From: CAZMBI01 sp964564675
Lineage (GTDB): Bacteria > Pseudomonadota > Alphaproteobacteria > Rickettsiales > UBA3002
Direction of reading: 5' to 3'
Assembly (NCBI GenBank): GCA_964564675.1
Contig: CAZMBI010000015.1
Location: forward strand, 1-56,055
Length of the DNA stretch: 56,055 nt
A program made the translations under genes and the position numbers. Every line of letters begins with the position of its first letter. Position 1 is the stretch's first letter. Under the pieces are notes generated by a model. That model made no database searches, was not told the DNA's origin, and saw nothing but the letters and a program-made list of their open reading frames with translations. This document shows positions 1 through 9,145 of the stretch, piece after piece.

Positions 1-1232
1 GTGTTGCGGTCGATCAGCCGGGTGAACACGCCGCCCAGCGTCTCGATCCCCAGCGACAGCGGGGTGACATCGAGCAGCAACACGTCTTTGACGTCGCCTT
101 TGAGCACCCCGGCCTGAATCGCCGCGCCCATGGCCACTACCTCATCGGGGTTGACGCCTTTATGCGGTTCGCGGCCGAAGAATTTTTTCACATTCTCGGC
201 AATCTTGGGCATACGCGTCATGCCGCCGACTAGAATCACCTCGTCGACTTCGCCGGCAGAAAGGCCCGCATCTTTCAGCGCCGCCTTGCAGGGCTCGATG
301 GTGCGCTCGACCAGATCATCCACCAGCGATTCGAGCTTGGCCCGGCTGAGTTTGATGTTCAGATGCTTCGGCCCGCTTTGGTCGGCGGTGATAAACGGCA
401 GGTTGACCTCGGTTTGCTGGGTGCTCGACAGCTCGATTTTGGCTTTCTCCGCCGCCTCTTTCAGGCGCTGCAGGGCCAGTTTATCCTCGCGCAGATCGAT
501 CCCCTGGTCTTTCTTGAATTCATCGGCGAGATAATCGAGCAGGCGGACATCGAAATCCTCACCGCCGAGGAACGTATCGCCGTTGGTGGATTTCACTTCG
601 AACACACCGTCGCCGATTTCGAGAATCGAGATATCGAACGTCCCGCCGCCCAAATCATACACGGCGATGGTCTTGCCTTCCTGCTTATCGAGGCCATAGG
701 CAAGTGCGGCCGCGGTGGGCTCGTTGATAATCCGCAGTACGTTCAGCCCGGCAATCTTACCGGCGTCCTTGGTGGCCTGACGCTGGGCGTCGTTGAAATA
801 GGCCGGTACGGTAATCACCGCATCGCTGACAGTCTCGCCCAGATGGCTTTCGGCAGTTTCCTTCATTTTCTGCAGGATGAACGCCGAGATCTGGCTGGGC
901 GAATATTTCTCGCCGCGTGACTCAACCCAGGCATCGCCGTTATCCGCCTTGACGATCTGATAGGGGACAATTTCCATGTCTTTTTTGGTCGTCGGATCGC
1001 TGAAAGGGCGCCCGATCAAGCGCTTGACCGCGAAAATCGTGTTTTCCGGATTGGTCACGGCCTGCCGCTTGGCCGGATGCCCGACCAGCCGTTCTTCGGA
1101 GTCGGTAAAGGCCACAATCGACGGCGTGGTCCGCTGGCCTTCGGCGTTTTCAATCACCTTCGCGTTCTGCCCATCCATAATGGCGACGCAGGAGTTGGTG
1201 GTCCCCAAATCGATTCCTATGACTTTGCCCAT
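1..1232 (-). CDS. dnaK: Chaperone DnaK (Hsp70), C-terminal part off the window
   Basis: ATP-dependent cytoplasmic chaperone that binds unfolded segments and works with DnaJ and GrpE. The reverse strand opens with MGKVIGIDLGTTNSC, the Hsp70 phosphate-1 motif, and continues through RIINEPTAAALAYGLDK and VYDLGGGTFD (phosphate 2). It runs into the interdomain linker and first substrate-binding strand (VLLLDVTPLSLGIETLGG) at the window edge. About 410 of the usual ~640 codons are present, so the whole ATPase domain and little of the peptide-binding domain are seen. The start is fixed by an AAAGGA ribosome site 8 bases before ATG. It is divergent from acs. No convincing sigma-32 promoter was seen; a TAGAAT-like -10 lies about 30 bases upstream. 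Family identity is certain. Confidence 0.97.
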   Translation of the reverse strand, partial: MGKVIGIDLGTTNSCVAIMDGQNAKVIENAEGQRTTPSIVAFTDSEERLVGHPAKRQAVTNPENTIFAVKRLIGRPFSDPTTKKDMEIVPYQIVKADNGDAWVESRGEKYSPSQISAFILQKMKETAESHLGETVSDAVITVPAYFNDAQRQATKDAGKIAGLNVLRIINEPTAAALAYGLDKQEGKTIAVYDLGGGTFDISILEIGDGVFEVKSTNGDTFLGGEDFDVRLLDYLADEFKKDQGIDLREDKLALQRLKEAAEKAKIELSSTQQTEVNLPFITADQSGPKHLNIKLSRAKLESLVDDLVERTIEPCKAALKDAGLSAGEVDEVILVGGMTRMPKIAENVKKFFGREPHKGVNPDEVVAMGAAIQAGVLKGDVKDVLLLDVTPLSLGIETLGGVFTRLIDRN

Positions 1233-1265
1233 AACATTATCCTTTAATTTCGTATTTTATTCTAG

Positions 1266-1310
1266 CAGGTTAGATTGATTCCTGATACGATCAACACTGT
1301 TTCTAACCTG
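1266..1310. promoter_or_regulatory. Inverted repeat in the dnaK-acs divergent promoter region
   Basis: CAGGTTAG (1266-1273) is the exact complement of CTAACCTG (1303-1310), and inside it TTGAT (1275-1279) pairs with ATCAA (1290-1294). The arms lie 34-78 bases upstream of the dnaK start. This could be an operator or a hairpin in the dnaK leader. It does not match the CIRCE element. Function is unknown. Confidence 0.35.
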
Positions 1311-1421
1311 TTATATAAGGCGGCGGCTGCTGATTGCAACAAACCAATCTTATGAATGTAGTGGAAGCCTAGATAATGAGGTGCCTGTGGTTTACAAGGA
1401 TAATTTCAATCGTTTTTTAAT

Positions 1422-3329
<1,908 letters not shown>

Positions 3330-3354
3330 GGCCTGTTAGCACGAACCGGCGGGG

Positions 3355-3834
3355 TTACGGCGTGTCGTCCGATTCGTCTTTCCAGACAAACACCAGGCGT
3401 TCGGGCGAAAAAAAGGTGAAGCCGATGCTCACCTCCTGGCGTTGCACCTCATCACCGTGCCGGGCTTCCACGATATAGTCGCCTTTTTCCAGATCGGCAT
3501 AAAACAGCGGGCCTTTGGTGATGGTGCTGACCAGCAAATTGCCGTCCTCGTCTTTCACCTTCAGCCGCACCTCGGCAATGTAATGCCCGTTGTCATCTGC
3601 GTTTTCCACTTTAAGCGTATAATTATGTTCGAATTTTTCAAGCGCCGTGCGCTGATAGCGGCCGATGCCGCCGCTGGTAAAATCCACTTGCGGCGTTGTG
3701 TGCTCGGCCATGTCGTCTTCTGCCGCGGGCGGTTTGGAGGCCGGCCGTTCCTCCTTTAAAATAACGACCTGGGCGGATGCCACGGAGGTGAGGAAAAGCG
3801 CGGCAAAGGCGCTGATAAGGAGCTGGCGCGGCAT
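3355..3834 (-). CDS. Secreted hypothetical protein
   Basis: I do not recognise this 159-residue protein. It begins with a clear Sec signal peptide (MPRQLLISAFAALFLTSVASA, likely cleavage after ASA), so it should be periplasmic or outer-membrane associated. The mature part starts with a short acidic/proline linker and then a region rich in beta-strand pattern (residues ~70-155) with regular alternation, such as YIAEVRLKVKDEDGNLLV and GDYIVEARHGDEVQRQEV. That resembles a small beta-sandwich of the carboxypeptidase-regulatory/transthyretin-like kind. No cysteines are present in the mature part. The start has a CAGGTGA ribosome site. It is convergent with acs, and a 14-base palindrome lies just upstream of the start. 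Confidence 0.75.
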   Translation of the reverse strand: MPRQLLISAFAALFLTSVASAQVVILKEERPASKPPAAEDDMAEHTTPQVDFTSGGIGRYQRTALEKFEHNYTLKVENADDNGHYIAEVRLKVKDEDGNLLVSTITKGPLFYADLEKGDYIVEARHGDEVQRQEVSIGFTFFSPERLVFVWKDESDDTP

Positions 3835-3847
3835 GTTTCACCTGATC

Positions 3848-3861
3848 GATAATGAATTATC
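3848..3861. promoter_or_regulatory. Perfect palindrome with Fur-box-like sequence
   Basis: GATAAT-GA-ATTATC lies 14-27 bases before the start of the secreted protein gene on the minus strand. It shares GATAATGA and ATTATCATT with the classical Fur consensus but has a shorter spacer. It could bind Fur/Mur or another repressor; the position overlapping the leader would suit repression. No other evidence links the gene to iron. Confidence 0.3.
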
Positions 3862-4187
3862 ATTGTGCCATAGCCTGTCTGCAAAAGGCAATCGGCTAAA
3901 TCCATTTATTTCTAAAAATCAGGTGATTAAAAATACCTGTGGTTTTGTTAGCGGGGCCATTAACAACTTCGCTTCAGGTGGTGGCGTGCGCCGACGCCGC
4001 GTCGCTTCAGCCCGTGTTCGGGCAGCGCACTGCAATCAGGGGGACACAGGCACCGCCCGAACATGAATCGCACGCCTCTGTGCGATTATAAATATATATA
4101 GGGTGATATCGGGCAAAATCCATCAGCGCTGCGTGTGCGAGCGGTATCATGCGATAAACAGATTATAAAAATACGCCGCCTCTTTGC

Positions 4188-4269
4188 TATCGTCGGTTGC
4201 GTTGATCAATCCCTTCCCCTGCAGGGGTAGGGAAAACTAGGTGCAACCAAACAGGCGAAACCGACGATA
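4188..4269. repeat. Nested inverted-repeat element, non-coding
   Basis: TATCGTCGG (4188-4196) pairs exactly with CCGACGATA (4261-4269), GGTTGC (4195-4200) with GCAACC (4243-4248), and the centre holds a 24-base near-perfect palindrome (4210-4233; core CCCCTGCAGGGG at 4216-4227, one mismatch). The whole 82 bases can fold as one branched hairpin. It lies in the 787-base gene-free stretch 3835-4621. It may be a structured RNA or a dispersed DNA palindrome; I cannot tell which. Confidence 0.5.
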
Positions 4270-4285
4270 AAACTGACTTCACGAG

Positions 4286-4305
4286 ATTCCCGCTTTCGCG
4301 GTAAT
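4286..4305. repeat. Dispersed palindrome of the ATTCCCGC...GCGGGAAT type
   Basis: On the minus strand this reads ATTACCGCGAAAGCGGGAAT, one base off a perfect palindrome with a GAAA loop, followed outward by TGAC/GTCA. Palindromes of this form are scattered between genes in many proteobacterial genomes. A second intergenic palindrome of like design is at 19574-19607. Confidence 0.5.
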
Positions 4306-4334
4306 GACGGGATTAGGCAAAGGCCGACTGATGC

Positions 4335-4492
4335 AGTGGTCTTACTGTGACACATCCCTTAAACGACAGGAAAGCCCCTTGCACCTGTTCCCTGTCGCCC
4401 TACATGAAGTGGTAAGATATGCTTGAATCCCAAGTGTCTGAAGCTCCCCCCCTTGATGAAAGGTGGCATTCCCCCGCCACCTTTCATTTTTT
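4335..4492 (+). ncRNA. Candidate small RNA ending at the orphan terminator
   Basis: No open reading frame on the plus strand accounts for the strong terminator at 4457-4492, so something short should be transcribed here. The stretch before it can fold: TCTTAC (4340-4345) pairs with GTAAGA (4412-4417) and encloses a hairpin CGACAGG (4364-4370)/CCTGTCG (4391-4397). This is a guess from pairing alone. The 5' end is unknown, and I could not match it to 6S, 4.5S, tmRNA or RNase P signatures. Confidence 0.25.
4457..4492 (+). terminator. Strong intrinsic terminator
   Basis: TGAAAGGTGGC (4457-4467) pairs perfectly with GCCACCTTTCA (4476-4486) over 11 base pairs, with an 8-base loop, and TTTTTT follows at 4487-4492. 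The reverse strand has no T-run after the stem, so it acts on plus-strand transcription. The nearest gene upstream (3355-3834) points the other way, so its transcript is not assigned. Confidence 0.8.
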
Positions 4493-4621
4493 AATGTGTT
4501 GGCATGGGGCATACCGGCGGTTTATCGTCGATAGTGTGTTTCCATATGTATACTCTGTTTCGCTGGCTATCACGCGTTATGTTCGGTATGGTCTTGTTGC
4601 AATTTATTATCAGGATAAAGC

Positions 4622-5653
4622 ATGCGCATCCGATTCTTTGTTTTTCTATGTGCACTCGGCATGTTATCTGCATTTACCGCGCAGGCGCAGGAAGCGCCGC
4701 AACCCACACTGGTGCGTGCGGCAACGGCGGAGCGCAAGCCGTTCGTCGATCGCGCCGAGGCGCTGGGCACCTTGCAGGCTAAAGAGGGAGTGGAGCTCTC
4801 CGTCAATGTCACCGAAACGGTGACTGCCGTGCATTTTGAAGACAATCAGCGCGTCGATGAAGGCTATGTGCTGGTCGAGATGACCAACGCCGAGGAAAAT
4901 GCCCAGTTGAGCGAGGCCAGAGCCACGGTTTCGGAAGCGCGCAAACAGTACAAGCGGGCGCAGCGTCTGGTGAAGCAGCAAGCCGCGAGCCAGGCCCTGC
5001 TGGATCAGCGGCGGCGCGAATACGAAACCGCCAAAGCGCAGCTGGAGGGAGTGAGTTCGCGGATGGAGGACCGGGTGGTCATGGCGCCGTTTGCCGGCGT
5101 GGTGGGCCTGCGCAATATCAGTGTCGGCGCACTGGTGCAGCCGGGCGACCTGATCACCACGATAGACGATGATAGCGTCATGAAACTCGATTTTACCGTG
5201 CCGTCGACCTATCTCAACGCGCTTGAAGTAGGTATGCAGATTCAGGCCAAGGCGCGCGGGCTTGATGGCCGGCTGTTTGAAGGCAAGGTAACCGCTATTA
5301 ACAGCCGGATTGATCCGGTGACCCGCTCGATTAAGGTGCGCGCCCGCCTGCCCAACCCGGGCCGCCTGTTAAAGCCGGGGCTGCTGATGACCGTTGAGCT
5401 GCTTAAAAATCCGCGCCAGGCGCTGGTGATTCCGGAATCGGCGCTGATGCCGCGCGGCACCAAGAATTTTGTGTATGTGGTGGACGAATCGAAAGACCCG
5501 CTTTCAACCGTCAAACGTGAAGTGGAAATCGGCGCGCGGCGGCCGGGCGAGGTGGAAATGCTAAGCGGGCTTGAAGCCGGCGAGCGGGTAGTCACCCACG
5601 GCACGATCAAGGTGCAGCCGGGCCAGCCGATTACGATACAAGAGGATCAATGA
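4622..5653 (+). CDS. RND efflux periplasmic adaptor (membrane fusion protein)
   Basis: Periplasmic adaptor that links an inner-membrane RND pump to an outer-membrane channel. The 343 residues start with a signal peptide (MRIRFFVFLCALGMLSAFTAQA). They show the usual order: a lipoyl half-motif around ~50-80, a coiled-coil hairpin (~85-150; QLSEARATVSEARKQYKRAQRL...QALLDQRRREYETAKAQLE), the second lipoyl half (VVMAPFAGVVGLRNISVGALVQPGDLITTI), a beta-barrel, and the membrane-proximal domain (RPGEVEMLSGLEAGERVVTHG). There is no lipobox cysteine. It resembles the MexH/AcrA group. The pump gene follows 63 bases downstream. The two should form an operon, but no TolC-type channel gene is nearby. Substrate cannot be told. 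Confidence 0.9.
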   Translation: MRIRFFVFLCALGMLSAFTAQAQEAPQPTLVRAATAERKPFVDRAEALGTLQAKEGVELSVNVTETVTAVHFEDNQRVDEGYVLVEMTNAEENAQLSEARATVSEARKQYKRAQRLVKQQAASQALLDQRRREYETAKAQLEGVSSRMEDRVVMAPFAGVVGLRNISVGALVQPGDLITTIDDDSVMKLDFTVPSTYLNALEVGMQIQAKARGLDGRLFEGKVTAINSRIDPVTRSIKVRARLPNPGRLLKPGLLMTVELLKNPRQALVIPESALMPRGTKNFVYVVDESKDPLSTVKREVEIGARRPGEVEMLSGLEAGERVVTHGTIKVQPGQPITIQEDQ

Positions 5654-5716
5654 ATGGAGTCCCGCCATGCGCTTCGGCTTTTGTGTTCGCAATGACGAAA
5701 CCATATAGGAAATAGC

Positions 5717-8700
5717 ATGTTCCTGTCTGACATGTCGGTTAAACGGCCGGTCCTGGCCAGCGTTTTGTCGCTGCTGCTGATCGCCTTCGGGCTGATCTCG
5801 TTTGATCGGCTGCCGCTGCGCGAATATCCCGATATCGATCCGCCGGTGGTGTCGGTGGAAACCATTTATCCCGGCGCCGCCGCCAATGTGGTGGAAACGC
5901 GTATCACCGAGCTGGTCGAAGAGCGTATCGCCGGGGTGGAAGGTATTGAGTTTATCGAATCCATCAGCGAGGACGGGCGCTCGGTGGTGACGGTTGAATT
6001 TTCCGTCGACCGTGATATCGACGCCGCCGCCAATGATATCCGCGATCGGGTCTCAACCATTCTTGACGACCTGCCCGATGAGGCCGACCCGCCGGAAATC
6101 CAGAAGGTGGACTCCAACGACGATGTCATCATGTGGCTGAATCTGGTCAGCGACCGCATGAGCGTGCCCGAGCTGACCGATTATGCCGAGCGTTATCTGG
6201 TTGATCGGTTTTCCGTGCTCGACGGCGTGGCGCGCGTGCGTGTGGGCGGCGGGCAGACCTACGCCATGCGCGTCTGGCTTGACCGCCGGCAACTGGCCGC
6301 GCGCGGGTTGACGGTGGCCGATGTCGAAGCGGCACTGCGCGCGGAGAATGTGGAGCTGCCGGCGGGCAGTATCGAATCGCTTGAGCGGCAATTCACCGTG
6401 CGCGTCGAACGCGCCTTCCGAACGGCGGATGACTTCGCGCAGCTGGTGCTGGACCGCGGCGAGGACGGCTATCTCGTGCGGCTGGGCGATGTCGCCCGCG
6501 TCGAGCGCGGCACCGAGGAGGAGCGGATTCTGTTTCGCGGCAACGGCGTGCCCATGGTGGGTATTGGTATCGTCAAGCAATCCACGGCCAATACCATCAC
6601 CGTAGCGCGTGCGGCCAACGCCGCCAAGGACCGGATTAACCCGAACCTGCCCAAGGGCATGGAAATCAAGGAAAGTTACGACACGTCGGTGTTTATTGAA
6701 GAGGCGATTGTCGAGGTGTATAAAACGCTAGGCATTGCGCTGGTCCTGGTCGTGCTGGTGATCTACCTGTTTTTGGGCAACTGGCGCGCGACATTTGTGC
6801 CGGCGGTCACCGTGCCGGTGTCCATCATCGCCACCTTTATCATACTGTTCGTTCTGGGTTTCTCGGTGAATCTGCTGACATTGCTGGCGCTGGTGCTGGC
6901 CATCGGGCTGGTGGTCGACGATACGATCGTGGTGCTGGAGAATGTCTACCGCCATATGGACGAGGAAAAGGAAACTCCGCTGGTGGCGGCTTATCGCGGC
7001 GCGCGGCAGGTGGGTTTTGCGGTCATCGCCACCACGCTGGTGTTGATTTCGGTATTCGTCCCCATGGCGTTTCTAGAAGGCGATATCGGTCGGCTGTTTT
7101 CCGAATTTGCCCTGACTATGGCCGCGGCGGTGGTGTTTTCAAGCTTTGTGGCGCTGAGCCTGTCGCCGATGCTGGCGTCGCAGATACTCAAACCGAATCA
7201 CGGCGAGAGCCGCCTGAGCCATAAGGTGGAACGTATCTTCCGGCGTTTGCAGTCGCGTTACAGTGCACTGCTGGAGCGCCTGCTGATTCGCCCGGCATGG
7301 GTGGGCGCGGCGTTTCTGGCGATGCTTGGCGTGTGCGCAGCGCTGGCTTCGATCCTTCCCGCCGAATATGCGCCCAAGGAAGACCGCGGCGCCTTTTTCG
7401 TCATCGTCAACGGGCCGGAAGGGGCGACGTTTTCTTATATCGAAGAATATATGGACAAAATCGAACGCCGGCTGATGCCCTATGTCGAATCCGGCGAGAT
7501 GACCCGTCTGCTAATCCGCGCCCCGCGCGCCTTCAGTAATTACGAAAATTTCAATACCGGGATCGTGATTGCCGTGCTCAATGACTGGAGTATGCGGCGT
7601 TCGGCCTGGGAGATCATGGGCGAAATAAATGGCAAGCTGTCGGATCTGCCGGGCGTGCGCGCCTTCCCGGTGATGCGGCAGGGCTTCGGCGGGGCCATCG
7701 AAAAACCCGTGCAGTTCGTGATCGGCGGCGGCACCTATGAACAGCTTGCCGCCTGGCGCGATACCCTGCTGGCCAAGCTGGAGGAGAATAATCCGGGCCT
7801 GCAGGGCATCGACTGGGATTATAAAGAGACCAAGCCGCAAATCGAGGTCATCATCGATTATGACCGCGCGGCCGAACTGGGCGTGAGCGTGCGTGCTATC
7901 GGTTCGACGCTGGAGACCATGCTCGGTTCGCGGCAGGTAACGACTTATATTGACGAAGGCGAAGAATATGATGTGATTCTGGAAGGCCAGCGCACCAAGC
8001 AGCGTACGCCGACCAGTATGGAAAATATCTATGTGCGCTCCGAGCGCTCCGACGAGCTGATTCCGCTGGGCAATCTGGTGACGCTCAAGGAGTTTGCCGG
8101 CTCGACCACGCTGAACCGCTACAATCGCGTGCGGGCGATTACGATCAAGGCCAACCTGGCCGACGATCTGGCGCTTGGCGAGGCGCTTGCCCATCTTGAA
8201 GGGCTGGTGCGCGAGCATTTGCCGGAAAGCGTGATTATCGACTATAAGGGCCAGTCGAAAGATTATCAGAGCGCCGGCGGCTCTATCCTGTTCGTATTCA
8301 TGCTTGGTATCGGTGTGGTGTTTTTAGTGCTGGCCGCGCAGTTCGAAAGCTATATTCACCCCTTCATCATCATTCTCACCGTGCCGCTGGCGGTGCTTGG
8401 CGGGCTGGTCGGACTGTGGCTGACCGGCAATACGCTGAATATATACAGCCAGATCGGGCTGGTGATGCTGGTCGGGCTTGCTGCCAAAAATGGCATTCTA
8501 ATCGTGGAATTCGCCAATCAGCTGCGCGATCAGGGCCACGCCTTCGGCCATGCCCTGCGCACGGCGTGTACGGTGCGGTTGCGGCCGATTTTGATGACCG
8601 GGATTACCACCGCCGCCGGTTCGATTCCGCTGATTGTCTCTTTGGGCGCCGGGGCGGAAACGCGCCTGGCTATCGGGGTGGTGGTGCTGTTCGGCGTGAT

Positions 8701-8821
8701 TGCCGCTACTTTCTTTACGCTGTTTATCATCCCCGTGGCGTATAATCTACTGGCCGCGCATACCGGCAATAAAGGGGATGTCGCACGCCGCCTCAAACGC
8801 GAGATGGGCGAGCCGGATTAG
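5717..8821 (+). CDS. RND multidrug efflux pump, inner-membrane subunit (HAE-1 type)
   Basis: Proton-driven tripartite efflux pump of the AcrB/MexI kind in the inner membrane. 1034 residues is the family length. It has 12 predicted membrane helices in the 1+5 / 1+5 pattern: MFLSDMSVKRPVLASVLSLL at the start, a helix block at ~335-490, another start at ~525, and a final block at ~855-1010. The two large periplasmic loops lie between them. The proton-relay aspartates are in GLVVDDTIVVLENVYRH (helix 4). MTGITTAAGSIPLI and LVGLAAKNGILIVEFANQ mark the second half. It pairs with the adaptor just upstream. The 63-base spacer holds a degenerate inverted stretch ending in GCAATGACGA, perhaps a decayed copy of the intergenic palindromes. 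Confidence 0.95.
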   Translation: MFLSDMSVKRPVLASVLSLLLIAFGLISFDRLPLREYPDIDPPVVSVETIYPGAAANVVETRITELVEERIAGVEGIEFIESISEDGRSVVTVEFSVDRDIDAAANDIRDRVSTILDDLPDEADPPEIQKVDSNDDVIMWLNLVSDRMSVPELTDYAERYLVDRFSVLDGVARVRVGGGQTYAMRVWLDRRQLAARGLTVADVEAALRAENVELPAGSIESLERQFTVRVERAFRTADDFAQLVLDRGEDGYLVRLGDVARVERGTEEERILFRGNGVPMVGIGIVKQSTANTITVARAANAAKDRINPNLPKGMEIKESYDTSVFIEEAIVEVYKTLGIALVLVVLVIYLFLGNWRATFVPAVTVPVSIIATFIILFVLGFSVNLLTLLALVLAIGLVVDDTIVVLENVYRHMDEEKETPLVAAYRGARQVGFAVIATTLVLISVFVPMAFLEGDIGRLFSEFALTMAAAVVFSSFVALSLSPMLASQILKPNHGESRLSHKVERIFRRLQSRYSALLERLLIRPAWVGAAFLAMLGVCAALASILPAEYAPKEDRGAFFVIVNGPEGATFSYIEEYMDKIERRLMPYVESGEMTRLLIRAPRAFSNYENFNTGIVIAVLNDWSMRRSAWEIMGEINGKLSDLPGVRAFPVMRQGFGGAIEKPVQFVIGGGTYEQLAAWRDTLLAKLEENNPGLQGIDWDYKETKPQIEVIIDYDRAAELGVSVRAIGSTLETMLGSRQVTTYIDEGEEYDVILEGQRTKQRTPTSMENIYVRSERSDELIPLGNLVTLKEFAGSTTLNRYNRVRAITIKANLADDLALGEALAHLEGLVREHLPESVIIDYKGQSKDYQSAGGSILFVFMLGIGVVFLVLAAQFESYIHPFIIILTVPLAVLGGLVGLWLTGNTLNIYSQIGLVMLVGLAAKNGILIVEFANQLRDQGHAFGHALRTACTVRLRPILMTGITTAAGSIPLIVSLGAGAETRLAIGVVVLFGVIAATFFTLFIIPVAYNLLAAHTGNKGDVARRLKREMGEPD

Positions 8822-8930
8822 TGATTTCTTCCGGATATGTCCTGCCGTTTCCCATCGCCGTAACATAAAAGACTTGCATTATTTTAATAACTTATTAACT
8901 TTCGCGGCGGAAGGATTAGGACTTGGCGGC

Positions 8931-9110
8931 ATGGAATGGTATTGGCCGGACGCGACGCAGCTGGCGGTTACCATCCGGACTGAAAGCCGGGTTCTTTCAG
9001 ATAGGTTGGTCACACCGGATGCCGATGGCATCTGGCGGATTGATGCGGACATTGAGGCCACTACGCCGGTTGATGTTCGCATTTCACCCTTAACGCTTCC
9101 AAAGAATTAA
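8931..9110 (+). CDS. Small hypothetical ORF before pelB
   Basis: A 59-codon reading frame starts ATGGAATGGTATTGG with AAGGA/TTAGG purines about 12-20 bases upstream, and ends 35 bases before pelB. The composition (DGIWRIDADIEATTPVDVRI) suggests beta strands, and codon use is like the neighbours. It has no signal peptide or membrane helix. It could be a real small protein, or the decayed tail of a larger gene such as a lost pelA-like gene. That idea is inference only. The rest of 8822-9145 holds a plausible promoter (TTGCAT at about 8873 and an AT-rich -10 area) and nothing else I can name. Confidence 0.35.
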   Translation: MEWYWPDATQLAVTIRTESRVLSDRLVTPDADGIWRIDADIEATTPVDVRISPLTLPKN

Positions 9111-9145
9111 ATGTTCATTAAGCAAGCAGATGACGTGTTAACCGT

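Noticed and set aside
4335..4492. 6S, 4.5S, tmRNA or RNase P RNA at the orphan terminator
   Set aside because: The conserved sequence blocks of 4.5S, tmRNA and RNase P are absent, and the 6S-like bubble is not convincing by eye.
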